This document shows positions 28,070 through 37,536 of a DNA stretch of 64,000 nucleotides, in pieces; within the stretch, counting starts at the first letter, position 1; each line of letters starts with the position of its first letter. The notes under the pieces are model-generated. The model made no database searches. It was not told the origin of the DNA and saw only the letters and a program-made list of their open reading frames with translations. Source of the DNA: Candidatus Accumulibacter adjunctus (lineage in GTDB: Bacteria; Pseudomonadota; Gammaproteobacteria; Burkholderiales; Rhodocyclaceae); NCBI GenBank assembly GCA_000585015.1, contig JFAX01000003.1, forward strand, positions 5,576 to 69,575, given 5' to 3'. The translations under genes were made by a program, and so were the position numbers.

Positions 28070-28249
28070 CCGAGCTGTCAACTACGGTCGCGACCGATGA
28101 GCGGGCGCCGGAACCATGGCATCGCCGCGAGCGCATCGAGGTGGTGGTTAACTTGGTCAGGGTTTTCGTCCACAATGCCGGCAACACCCCTCCGCCAGCC
28201 AGCGGCGAACACGGACTGGCCGAGTTTTCGAATCACTGCAGGAAGATCG

Positions 28250-29728
28250 ATGGCGAACGCAGGTTCCAGGATCCCCACGCTGCGGTCTCAGCGACAGCAG
28301 GTGGAAACCCGTTTTGTCGAGCTGATGAGCGAACTCTTCCAGCTCGACGAGGCCGAGGCGCTCGATTTCGGTCTGTATCGCGTCATCCGGCGACACAACC
28401 GTGAAGTCAGGGCCTTCCTCGGCGAGATCGTCGTCGACCATGAATCCAGAGAACTGCGGGGTGGGCGGCTGGGCGAGCTGCTCGATGCGGCCTTTGCGGC
28501 CATGGGGCACGAGGGTCTGGCCGAAGACCGATTGCGGGTGAGGGAAATCGCGGAACTGCTCGGCTTGAAACCGGGCATGACGCAGGCGCAGCGTGCCGAG
28601 GTGCTCGACCACGCCGAGCGAATGCCGGCAACCAAAGATCTCGTCAGCGAGTATCGCCGCCGCAGCGAAGCCCTGGGGCAGCAGCAGACGGTGCAGCAGG
28701 ATCGGGCCGAGGTACTCAATCGCCTCTACCAGTTCTTCTCGCGGCACTACCAGGACGGCGATTTCATTGTCGAGCGGCGCTACGGCAGGGGCGGTGCGCG
28801 CTACGTCAAATCCACCGGTGAGGACACCGAATTCCACTGGGCCACCGAGGACATGTACTACATCAAGTCGGGCGACATCTTCACCGACTTTCCGGTGTGC
28901 CTGAGCAATGGCCAACGCGTCGTTTTCAGCGTCGAACCGGAAAGCCTGCAGGCTACCCGATCGGCGCTGAAACCGAACGACAAGGCGCACTACGAACTGG
29001 ATGCTGCGACGAGGATCGGCGAAGTCGTCAAGGTGCGCTTCAAATACCTGAAAGGTGCGAAGAGCGAGAAGCAAAAGGATGAAATCGTCGCCGCCGTGCA
29101 GCAAGCCGGTGCCGGCGGGTCGGTGGAGATCGCTACCGACATCCGTCGCTGGCTCGGCCGCTTCATCGCCCGCAACCAGAGTGACTTCTTCATTCACAAG
29201 CGGCTGCAGGAGGCGCTGTCCGAAGACCTCGACATTTTCCTCAAGAGCGAAGTGCTGGACGTCGACCAGTTGCTTGGGGGAGCTGGCCAGGAACTCGACC
29301 TGCCGCGGCGAGCGTTGAAGGTCGCCCGTATCGTGCGCGAGGTGGGCCTGCAGATCATCGACTTCCTGGCGGCACTGGAGGATTTCCAGAAAGCGCTGTG
29401 GGAGAAGAAGAAGCTGGTGCTGGAAACCCGCTACGTCATCACCCTCGACCGCCTGGCGCGCTACTGCCCGGCATGGCTGGCACAAAACATCGATCGCATC
29501 GTCGAGCAGCAGCGCCGGGAGTGGAAGGAACTTGGCCTCGGCGACCATGCGGACGCTGCGGCGTGCATTCGTCGGACCGAAGGTGACCTGGCGACCCCTG
29601 CGACGGAACAGTATCTGCCGTTGCCGCTGGATACCGGCAACTTTGATGGCGAGTTCAAATGGTCCATGCTGGAGGCGGTGACGGCCGCCACGCCGCTCGA
29701 TGAGGTGCTGGATGGGGTGGCGATCTAG
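28250..29728 (+). pseudogene. N-terminal part of a type III-like Mod DNA methyltransferase, ending at an in-frame TAG
   Basis: MANAGSRIPTLRSQRQQVETRFVELMSELFQLDEAEALDFGLYRVIRRHNREV...LDEVLDGVAI*. The same frame resumes at once as SDNWQALNTLREKYRERVKCIYIDPPYNTGGD. Confidence 0.75.
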
Positions 29729-31300
29729 TCGGATAACTGGCAGGCGCTCAATACGCTACGCGAAAAATATCGCGAACGGGTGAAGTGCATCTACATCGAT
29801 CCCCCGTACAACACGGGTGGGGACGGATTTCCGTACAAGGATGCCTATCCGCATGCAAGCTGGACGGCGATGATGGATAACCGGCTGGAGGCAGGGCAAG
29901 CTTTGATGGCGCCGGACGCAGCCCTGTTCGTTTCGCTTGATGACCGAGAGCATTCCGCCTTTCGGCAACTGGCGAACTCGCGTCTGGGTGCGCGAAATTT
30001 TGTCGCCAACGTGATCTGGCAGAAGAATTTCTCTCCCAAGAATTCGGCGCGTCACTTTTCCGAAGACCACGACCACGTTCTTGTTTATGCGCGCGACGGA
30101 ACGCGCTGGCTACCCGCGCTCCTGCCGCGCACACCCGAGATGGAAGCCCGCTACGTCAACCACGGGAATGACGATAGAGGGGTATGGACATCCGGCGACT
30201 TGGCCGCAAGGAACCCGTACAGCGAAGGCATCTATCCTATTGTTTGTCCCTCGGGGAGAGTGATTCCCGGGCCGCCGCCAGGAACGTTCTGGCGGGTGTC
30301 CAAAGCCAGATTCGATGAACTGAACAAGGACGGTCGCGTGTGGTGGGGAACAGAGGGCAACAACGTTCCAAGGCTGAAGCGATTCCTCTCCGAGGTGAAG
30401 CAAGGCCGCGTTCCGCAAACCATCTGGCCGTATGAGGAAGTCGGCCACACGCAGGATGCCAAGAAAGAGTTGTTGGCCTACACCAACCTGGCCGCTGACG
30501 AGTCGGTCTTCAACACCCCAAAACCCACCGGCCTGATCCAGCAGATCCTGAAACTCGCCACCGATGCGGACCAGGATGGAGAATGGGTCGCGGATTTCTT
30601 TGCCGGATCCGGCACCAGCGGCCACGCCGTGCTGGCGCAAAACCATCTGGACAAGGCCGGCAGACGATTTCTGTTGGTCGAGTGCAATGCCCACTTCAAC
30701 AGCTTGCTTATCCCGCGTTTGAAGAAGGCAGCGGCTATCCCCGATTACAAGAAGCCGGAACGTTTGGATGGCTGCGGGTTGTTCATGCGCGTGCAGGGAA
30801 TCGAGCAGTACGACGACACGCTGGAGAGCCTTGACACCGAGATCAGCGACGGCGAGTCCGGCGAACTCTCGTTCGACAACCCGGCCTTCGCACTCCGTTA
30901 CCGCCTTGACCGAACCTCACGCGACCTGTACTGCAGCGTGGACCGTTTCTTTTCCCCCTTCAGCTATCAGTTGAAACGTGCCGACGGCGGGGGCGAGGCG
31001 AGATCCTGCGCAGTCGACCTCGTCGAAAGCCTGCCCTACCTGCTGGGCATGGATGTCGACCGCCTCCACCGCGAAACGCTGGGCGTGGTCATGCTGGGGC
31101 GCAACCGCCGCAGCCAATCCGTGGCCGTGTTCTTCCGCGAGTGCGCTGCGCGGGATTCAGCCCAATGGGTCGCCGACAAGCTGGCCCATCATCCGGCCGA
31201 TCGCGTCTACACCAACGATCCCGCCAGCCTGAGCTTCGAGGGATGCGATCGCTTCGAGGCCATCGAGGCAGTTTTCGCACTGCAATTCGGGAGGAACTGA
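29729..31300 (+). CDS. C-terminal catalytic part of Mod-like adenine DNA methyltransferase (annotatable start at 29780)
   Basis: KCIYIDPPYNTGGDGFPYKD (DPPY motif) and VADFFAGSGTSGHAVLAQN (AdoMet FxGxG motif) in beta-class order; in frame with 28250-29728. Confidence 0.85.
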   Translation, partial: SDNWQALNTLREKYRERVKCIYIDPPYNTGGDGFPYKDAYPHASWTAMMDNRLEAGQALMAPDAALFVSLDDREHSAFRQLANSRLGARNFVANVIWQKNFSPKNSARHFSEDHDHVLVYARDGTRWLPALLPRTPEMEARYVNHGNDDRGVWTSGDLAARNPYSEGIYPIVCPSGRVIPGPPPGTFWRVSKARFDELNKDGRVWWGTEGNNVPRLKRFLSEVKQGRVPQTIWPYEEVGHTQDAKKELLAYTNLAADESVFNTPKPTGLIQQILKLATDADQDGEWVADFFAGSGTSGHAVLAQNHLDKAGRRFLLVECNAHFNSLLIPRLKKAAAIPDYKKPERLDGCGLFMRVQGIEQYDDTLESLDTEISDGESGELSFDNPAFALRYRLDRTSRDLYCSVDRFFSPFSYQLKRADGGGEARSCAVDLVESLPYLLGMDVDRLHRETLGVVMLGRNRRSQSVAVFFRECAARDSAQWVADKLAHHPADRVYTNDPASLSFEGCDRFEAIEAVFALQFGRN

Positions 31301-31301
31301 G

Positions 31302-31571
31302 ATGCCAACCATCAGCATGTTTTTCGGAATCGTGATCTACATGTACTGCTATGACAACGAGCGTCACAAGGCGCCCCATGTCCATGCCAAATACCAGGGG
31401 CAGGACGCCTCGTTCTCGATTGTCGATGGCGAGTTGCTGGCTGGCGAGATTCCCACAGCCAAAGCCAGACTGGTGCAGGCCTGGATCGAGATTCATCGCG
31501 AAGAACTGATGGCCGACTGGGATCTGGCCATCAGCGGCGAACCGCCGTTTCGCATCGACCCGCTGCGTTGA
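31302..31571 (+). CDS. DUF4160 family protein
   Basis: MPTISMFFGIVIYMYCYDNERHKAPHVHAKYQGQDASFSIVDGELLAGEIP. Confidence 0.88.
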   Translation: MPTISMFFGIVIYMYCYDNERHKAPHVHAKYQGQDASFSIVDGELLAGEIPTAKARLVQAWIEIHREELMADWDLAISGEPPFRIDPLR

Positions 31572-31581
31572 GGAGAAAACC

Positions 31582-31839
31582 ATGGAATGCGTTACTCATG
31601 TCGTCGCTCGTGATGACCTGCATCTCGAATTGATGTTCAACACCGGGGAACAGCGGCTGTTCGATGCCCGCCCCTATCTAAACCGGGGAGCATTCGTGCG
31701 CCTGCAAGATCCCGCTCTGTTCCGGCAGGCCTATGTCGCGTTCGATACGGTGTGCTGGCCGGGTGAACTCGATATCGCACCGGAGACCCTCTATGACCGG
31801 TCGGTGACTGCCGAGCATGCCGCCTTGGAAGGCGCTTGA
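31582..31839 (+). CDS. DUF2442 family protein, copy 1
   Basis: MECVTHVVARDDLHLELMFNTGEQRLFDARPYLNRGAFVRLQDPALFRQAYVAFDTVCWPGELDIAPETLYDRS. Confidence 0.85.
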   Translation: MECVTHVVARDDLHLELMFNTGEQRLFDARPYLNRGAFVRLQDPALFRQAYVAFDTVCWPGELDIAPETLYDRSVTAEHAALEGA

Positions 31840-32095
31840 ATTGGACTGGGAAGTTGTCGAGGCCCGCGTTTTGGCGCATGGGGTGTTCAAGGTGAAATTC
31901 GCCGACGGTCTCGAAGGCGTGGTCCGCTTTGCGCCCAGCGCCTATCGCGGCGTGTTCGCGAAACTGCGCGATCCGGCGGAGTTCAACAAGCTCTACGTGA
32001 ATGACTATTTTGTCACTTGGCCCGGCGAGCTCGACCTGGCGCCCGATGCCATGCACCACTTCATCAAGGAGTCGGGCGAGTGGCTGCTGCAGTAA
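31817..32095 (+). CDS. DUF2442 family protein, copy 2
   Basis: VEARVLAHGVFKVKFADGLEGVVRFAPSAYRGVFAKLRDPAEFNKLYVNDYFVTWPGELDLAPDAMHHF; shares WPGELD[IL]AP with copy 1. Confidence 0.82.
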   Translation: MPPWKALELDWEVVEARVLAHGVFKVKFADGLEGVVRFAPSAYRGVFAKLRDPAEFNKLYVNDYFVTWPGELDLAPDAMHHFIKESGEWLLQ

Positions 32096-34587
32096 GGCGC
32101 TCCGGCCACGCGCGGCTGAAAGCGGCGCTGGTTTTGCGCGACGCGCTGGCGGCGGAGCTGGGCGTTTCGCTGCCGGCCGCGATGGCGCAGTTGCGCACGG
32201 TCGAGAACCACATCGGCGCGCCGCGTGCGCTGAGCGACGGCCGATATCTGGAGGCGATCGCTTCGGTGTGCCCCGATGGCGCGCACCATTTGTCCGCTCT
32301 CGATGACGAGGTACGCCAGGCTTGTGCAAGGGTCCGTTTGTCTCCGCGCTATGCGCAGTATCTGGCGCTGATGCTGTTTGCTCATTGGCTCGGTGCGCAA
32401 CGCGATGATGCGGCGGCGCTTCTGCTGCGCTTGAACGCCTGGCTGGAAGCGCATCCGCCGAAGGGCGAAGCGGTGCCCGCCTTTGTCGAGACGGACCTGC
32501 AACTGGCTGCCTTCTGGATGGCGACCGCCGCGGGCAAGACGCATGTCCTGCACGCCTGCCTGGCGCTGCTGGAAGACGGGCATGCCGGGTTTGGGCGCGG
32601 TCAGAAGGGCTGGTCGTGGGATCGGATCCTGCTGATCACGCCTTCCGAATCGCTGACCCGACAGCACGCCGACAAGTTGCGCGAACTGTCGGCGTGGGAG
32701 GTCTTCGCCTATCCGATGGACGGCGACGCTGCCGCCATTCCCCGCCTGCTCCCCGATGTGGTGATCGTGCTCGACGTCAACAAGCTGGCCAGCGAGAAGA
32801 AGGGTGACGGTGTGACCGTGCCGACTTCGGTGTTTGCCGACGGACGCAATCTGGTGTTTGTCGATGAAGGGCACAAGGGGCAGCGGTCCGAGGCCAGCGT
32901 GTGGAAGGCCCTGCAAGCCGATCTGGCCGGTATCGATGCGCCGATGCCGGCGCATCGGGGTCTGCTGATCGAGTTCTCTGCCACCTTCGGCCAGGTTGCC
33001 GAAGGCGAGCATGCCTTCGACCGCTATGCCAAGGCCGTGATCTTCGACTACGCCTACGACCGCTTCCACCAGGACCGCTACGGCAAGGACTTCTGGCACG
33101 TGCGGGTACAGGCGCGGGACGACGCCAGCGTCATGGCACAGCGGCAGACGCTGAGCGCCGCGCTGCTGGCCTTCTGGCATCAGGTGGCGTGTTTCCGGTC
33201 GGCCGCAGGGCAGGGGGCGGCAAAGAGCCTGGGGCTGCAGGTCGCCCCGCCGCTGTGGGTGCTGCTTGGCCTTTCGGTCATCGGCAGTCAGAAGAACGAG
33301 AGCGACAAGCAGCAGACCTCTGACGTGGTCGCTGTCCTGAGTTACCTGTCGACCATGCTGGCGCAGCCCGCCCGGCTGACCGAGAGCCTCGGTCAGTTGC
33401 TCACCGCGACGACCAGCGGCAGCGAAATGCTGCCCGCCGAAGTCCGCCAGGCGACGGTCGGATGGGCAGCACATGTCCTCGCGGAGCGGGTGCTCGCCGA
33501 TTGCTTCGCCTGGCAGCCCGGTGACCAGCCCGTCCTGCGGCTGATCAAGGCGGCAACCGGTGAACTGGGTTTGGGGCTGCTGCGCGGCGACAGCTCGCGT
33601 TACTACGGCGTGGTCAACGTCGGCGATGCTGCCGGGCTCAAGAAGGCGCTGGAATCGGCCAGTCTGCCAGTCGAGGAGGACGCGATGTCGGCTTCGCTCT
33701 TTGCGCAGCTCGATGCGCCGGCGACGGTGTCCAATGGCCTCAATGTGCTGATCGGATCGAGGCGCTTCGCCGAGGGCTGGGACAACTACCGCGCATCGAG
33801 TCTGACCTTGCTGCGTCTGGGCCAGGGCGAGGGCTCGCTGATCATCCAGATGTTCGGGCGTGTGGTGCGCTTCGCCGGCAAGGACGGCGATGGCAAGCGC
33901 CTGGACAGGCCGCCGGCGGAACTCGCGCCCCTGCAGACAGCGTACGTGTTTGGCCTCAAGTCGGGCTACCTCGATACCTTCCTGCAGAGCCTGATCGATA
34001 ACGGCGTGCCGGATCTGCAGCGGATCAGTTGCGCTGTTCGCAAGCATACGCCCCCGGTTCTCCGGGCCGTCCGCGCCATTGCCCCCGACGCGCGCGATTT
34101 CCAGGTGTCGGCGACCGGATCGGGCTGGCTGACCGGAATCAACAAGGTCACTGTGTCGCTGACTGCCTCGATTGCCACATCAAGGCTCAGGGATGGCGCG
34201 GTCGCGGTCGTGCAGGGAACGGTCGGCGAGGACATCACCGCGGACTTCAGGCGTTGGGCGGTATTGCTCGATCGCGACGGGGTGTATCGCGAAATGGTCG
34301 AATGGAAACGCAGCAAGCGCTGGTGGAATTTTGCCTTTGACCGACCGGCCATCGACGGCGCTCTTGCCAGCGAGAAGTACGAGATTCTTGGTCTGCCCGG
34401 GATGCTGAACGTGCGCGATGCCGCCGATCTGCTGCGTCTCAACCGCTTGGCGAGCAGCGTCGTGCGCCAATTGTTCGAAAGCGCGTATCGCAAACAGGAA
34501 GGCCGAAAGAGTCGCTACGCGCTGATCGACGCTGCGCAGAGCGGCATTCCCGAACAGTACTACAAGGAATTCCAGCATGCCCCGTAA
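32080..34587 (+). CDS. DEAD/DEAH-type helicase, Res-like, without its own nuclease domain
   Basis: FWMATAAGKTHVLHACLALL (Walker A), NLVFVDEGHKGQ (DEGH), FSATFGQV, IGSRRFAEGWDNYRASSLTLL, IIQMFGRVVRF. GTG at 32080 preferred over the ORF-track start at 32017. Confidence 0.88.
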   Translation: MAAAVRRSGHARLKAALVLRDALAAELGVSLPAAMAQLRTVENHIGAPRALSDGRYLEAIASVCPDGAHHLSALDDEVRQACARVRLSPRYAQYLALMLFAHWLGAQRDDAAALLLRLNAWLEAHPPKGEAVPAFVETDLQLAAFWMATAAGKTHVLHACLALLEDGHAGFGRGQKGWSWDRILLITPSESLTRQHADKLRELSAWEVFAYPMDGDAAAIPRLLPDVVIVLDVNKLASEKKGDGVTVPTSVFADGRNLVFVDEGHKGQRSEASVWKALQADLAGIDAPMPAHRGLLIEFSATFGQVAEGEHAFDRYAKAVIFDYAYDRFHQDRYGKDFWHVRVQARDDASVMAQRQTLSAALLAFWHQVACFRSAAGQGAAKSLGLQVAPPLWVLLGLSVIGSQKNESDKQQTSDVVAVLSYLSTMLAQPARLTESLGQLLTATTSGSEMLPAEVRQATVGWAAHVLAERVLADCFAWQPGDQPVLRLIKAATGELGLGLLRGDSSRYYGVVNVGDAAGLKKALESASLPVEEDAMSASLFAQLDAPATVSNGLNVLIGSRRFAEGWDNYRASSLTLLRLGQGEGSLIIQMFGRVVRFAGKDGDGKRLDRPPAELAPLQTAYVFGLKSGYLDTFLQSLIDNGVPDLQRISCAVRKHTPPVLRAVRAIAPDARDFQVSATGSGWLTGINKVTVSLTASIATSRLRDGAVAVVQGTVGEDITADFRRWAVLLDRDGVYREMVEWKRSKRWWNFAFDRPAIDGALASEKYEILGLPGMLNVRDAADLLRLNRLASSVVRQLFESAYRKQEGRKSRYALIDAAQSGIPEQYYKEFQHAP

Positions 34588-35704
34588 TGGATCGGTGCCG
34601 CCGCGGCAGGGCGGCCTGTTTGGCGCGTCCCTGTCCTGTCCCGACATCGACAATCTGCCGTTGATCGTCGAACCGCAGGGTGGCATCGAGGTGCTCGCAC
34701 CGGGCAGCGTGTACCAGCCCCTGCTGCTTTCTCCTCGGGATGACACGATCGATGTCGGTCCGGGCAAGCTCGATGAGCATGAAGAAGCCTTTGTTCGTGA
34801 CCTGATCCGTCGTCTCCATCCGGCAGGCAACCACCCGAGGAGCAGCCAGACGCCCCTCAAATGGGGCCAAAGGGAGATCTGGCTGAAGCGCAATATCGAG
34901 AAGCGCGACGATTCGTTTCGCCTGCGGGTGGACGACTCGGACTGGTTCTACCCGGACTTCATCGTCTGGATTGTGGACTACGAAACGCGGACGCAAGTGT
35001 TCGGTTTTGTCGATCCGAAAGGCCTCAGCTTGGGGGCGGGGGGCGGCTGGTCGGACGCCAAGGTCGTTTGCACGCTCTACATGCCGCATGTGGTTGAACG
35101 GCAGTTGGCAGCCAGCGGCCAGAAGGTGGAATTTGCCGGCCAGACATGGACTTTCCGGGTACGCGGGGTGCTGGTTTCGACTTCATCCCTGGCCAGCCTG
35201 TCAGCGCAGGCGAAGTTCAACGTGCGCGATGACGAGGGGCGGAATGCATCGCCCGGTGAGGCGGATTTCGGGCGAGCCCGCATCGTCTTTCCGAAGTCGG
35301 GTACGTCCTACATCGATGAAGTCCTGCACTTGCTGTGGCATGATTCGTCGCTCGACCACCTGCTGGCCGTGTCGGCGACGCTGTTCGACCACAGCGCTTA
35401 TTTCGCGCCCGCCGGCGAAGTGGAGCACGATCTGGCTCTGCGGCATCGGGAGATCGCTCATTCCGAGTCTGATTTCGTGGCTGCCGTGGTCGGCGATTAC
35501 CTCAAACCAGATGCGGCAGGCCACTACGGTGCATGGGTCAGCAAGAACCGGCGCCGGCAATTGATGGACTACGCGTCGGTGGGGAAATGGGGATTGGGCG
35601 GCGAAAAGGTGCCAGACATCCGCGAGCACCCGACGCCGTGCGAGGAGCTCTGGAAGCGCAAGCAGAAGGCAGGGGAGCTTGGCGGTGGTACCGGAGAAAG
35701 ATGA
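34577..35704 (+). CDS. Separate PD-(D/E)XK-like nuclease subunit
   Basis: 375 aa. DDSDWFYPDFIVWIVDYETRTQVFGFVDPKGLSLG resembles the PD...(D/E)xK core at the C-terminus of type III Res; overlaps the helicase end by 11 nt. Confidence 0.65.
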   Translation: MPRNGSVPPRQGGLFGASLSCPDIDNLPLIVEPQGGIEVLAPGSVYQPLLLSPRDDTIDVGPGKLDEHEEAFVRDLIRRLHPAGNHPRSSQTPLKWGQREIWLKRNIEKRDDSFRLRVDDSDWFYPDFIVWIVDYETRTQVFGFVDPKGLSLGAGGGWSDAKVVCTLYMPHVVERQLAASGQKVEFAGQTWTFRVRGVLVSTSSLASLSAQAKFNVRDDEGRNASPGEADFGRARIVFPKSGTSYIDEVLHLLWHDSSLDHLLAVSATLFDHSAYFAPAGEVEHDLALRHREIAHSESDFVAAVVGDYLKPDAAGHYGAWVSKNRRRQLMDYASVGKWGLGGEKVPDIREHPTPCEELWKRKQKAGELGGGTGER

Positions 35705-35793
35705 CTGCAGTCGTCATGCCGTGATCGTGCGGGATCCGGACCATGCGTGGCTGGAAGCATGGCCGCACGGCAAATCAAAGCGTCTGGTTTTTT

Positions 35794-35870
35794 TGGGGCG
35801 ATGTACGGGATTCGAACCCGTGACCACTGGAATCACAATCCAGTGCTCTACCAACTGAGCTAACACCGCC
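35794..35870 (-). tRNA. tRNA-His (GTG), CCA encoded
   Basis: GGCGGTGTTAGCTCAGTTGGTAGAGCACTGGATTGTGATTCCAGTGGTCACGGGTTCGAATCCCGTACATCGCCCCA; extra G-1 pairs with C73. Confidence 0.97.
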
Positions 35871-35877
35871 GTCATTC

Positions 35878-35954
35878 TGGCGCGCCCGGCGAGACTCGAA
35901 CTCACGACCCCCGGCTTAGAAGGCCGGTGCTCTATCCGGTTGAGCTACGGGCGC
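35878..35954 (-). tRNA. tRNA-Arg (TCT), CCA encoded
   Basis: GCGCCCGTAGCTCAACCGGATAGAGCACCGGCCTTCTAAGCCGGGGGTCGTGAGTTCGAGTCTCGCCGGGCGCGCCA. Confidence 0.97.
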
Positions 35955-36034
35955 GAGAGTGCGAGACCTGCTGGTTGCCTGCACTTTCCCCGGGTATCGC
36001 ATCCTGCTGCCTTGGCAACTGCTGCCTGTCCAAC

Positions 36035-36111
36035 TGGTCGGGGCGGTGGGATTCGAACTCACGACCCTCTGCTCCCAAAGCAGATGCGCTACCAGGCTGC
36101 GCTACGCCCCG
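36035..36111 (-). tRNA. tRNA-Pro (TGG), CCA encoded
   Basis: CGGGGCGTAGCGCAGCCTGGTAGCGCATCTGCTTTGGGAGCAGAGGGTCGTGAGTTCGAATCCCACCGCCCCGACCA; one apparent A-C mismatch in the T-stem. Confidence 0.96.
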
Positions 36112-36122
36112 AGGAAGGCGGC

Positions 36123-36151
36123 ATTCTACAAGCAGGCCGGAGCAGGGTCAA
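36123..36151 (-). promoter_or_regulatory. sigma70-like promoter of the tRNA-Pro/Arg/His operon
   Basis: - strand TTGACC-(17 bp)-TAGAAT, with the -10 about 12 bp upstream of the tRNA-Pro 5' end. Confidence 0.7.
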
Positions 36152-36380
36152 TGCGCCGCGTGCCATTTGTGTCCTTCGTCGGCTGGTCCGCGTGCCGGTG
36201 GCGGCTTGCTGCATCGCTGCTGCCGCGGGATTGGTGTGCCGGGCGACGACAGCGGTTGACCACGGGCGCGGCAGGCGGCATGCTGACAGCCGACTCGGGA
36301 GTCGAGCCTGGCGCCCGAGCTGCTGCCGGCGGCAGCACCCCGGCACCGTGATCATCACTGGCGCTGCAAAGGAGAATCAG

Positions 36381-37487
36381 ATGACGGACGATCCCCGGAA
36401 TCAGGAAGTGGCGGCGGTTGGCGACAGCGCAGGCGGTCTGCGTTATTGCTGCCAGCCGATCGTCGAAGCGCGCCAGTTCGATCCGGCGGTGGCGCCGGAG
36501 CGGGCGCGGGCGATCGTCGCCGGCGGCAAGAAGTGGGTCAACGGCACACAGTTGAGCTATCACTGCTTCCAGGCTGGCGACGATGTGCCTGCAGGCTGGA
36601 AGGGCAAGGCGAGTGACATCGAAGCCGTCCGCCAGGCATTCGCCGCCTGGTTCGGGTTGGGCATCGGCATCAGCTTCCGCGAGGTCGCGCAGCCGGCAGA
36701 CGCCAGCCTGCGTATCGGCTTCGATCAGACGGGCGGATCCTGGTCCTACGTCGGCCGCGACAATCTGACGATTCGCGATCCGCGGCAGCGGACGATGAAC
36801 TTCGGCTGGCCGCTCGATACGCCCTATGGCCGCGACACGGCGATGCACGAGATCGGCCACGCGCTCGGTCTCGAGCATGAGCACCAGAACCCGTTCGCCG
36901 GCATCAGCTGGGATGTCGATGCGGTGCGGCGCTACTTCCGGGGTCCGCCGAACAAGTGGGACGACCGGTACATCGACTTCAACATCCTGCGCAAGATCAG
37001 CCCGGCGGAGGTCAAGGGAAGCACCTGGGATCCCGATTCGGTGATGGAATATGCCTTCGGCGCCGGGCTGATCATCGAGCCGGCCGCCTATCGCGCCGGC
37101 CTGCAGCCGAAAGGCGGGCTGTCCGATGCCGACCGTGAGTGGATTCGGCAGACCTACCCCGGCGCGGCTGTCCAGCCGGCGGCTCCGGCGCTGACGGTCG
37201 GCGTCGCGCAGAAGCTGACGCTGGGCAGCGGCGAGACCCGCGTCTTCGATTTCCTGCCACCGGCGACGCGCAGTTACCGGCTGCAGACCAGCGGCAGCTC
37301 GGACACCGTCATGGTGCTGTTCGAGGTGACGCCGGCCGGCAACGTGCAGATCGCCGCCGATGACGACAGCGGCACCGACGCCAATGCGCGCATCGATCGG
37401 GTCCTGCAGGCCGGGCGTCTGCATCGGGTTGGCGTTCGCCTCTATTACGCCACTGCCAGCGCGCCGACTTCGCTGCTGATCAGCTGA
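36381..37487 (+). CDS. Metzincin-type zinc metalloprotease with C-terminal PPC-like domain
   Basis: DTAMHEIGHALGLEHEHQNP (HExxHxxGxxH), SVMEYAFG (Met-turn-like); start preceded by AAGGAGA. Confidence 0.85.
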   Translation: MTDDPRNQEVAAVGDSAGGLRYCCQPIVEARQFDPAVAPERARAIVAGGKKWVNGTQLSYHCFQAGDDVPAGWKGKASDIEAVRQAFAAWFGLGIGISFREVAQPADASLRIGFDQTGGSWSYVGRDNLTIRDPRQRTMNFGWPLDTPYGRDTAMHEIGHALGLEHEHQNPFAGISWDVDAVRRYFRGPPNKWDDRYIDFNILRKISPAEVKGSTWDPDSVMEYAFGAGLIIEPAAYRAGLQPKGGLSDADREWIRQTYPGAAVQPAAPALTVGVAQKLTLGSGETRVFDFLPPATRSYRLQTSGSSDTVMVLFEVTPAGNVQIAADDDSGTDANARIDRVLQAGRLHRVGVRLYYATASAPTSLLIS

Positions 37488-37536
37488 GCCGTCGGCGCGG
37501 GCCGCCGCGCCGGTGGCTGTGGCCGCTCCGGCGGGC

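Noticed and set aside
32005-34047. 680-aa - strand ORF
   Set aside because: Antisense to the helicase, which has clear helicase motifs.
34577-34600. Frameshift splitting a single Res gene into helicase and nuclease
   Set aside because: The nuclease ORF has its own ATG with an 11-nt overlap typical of coupled genes; not excluded but not needed.
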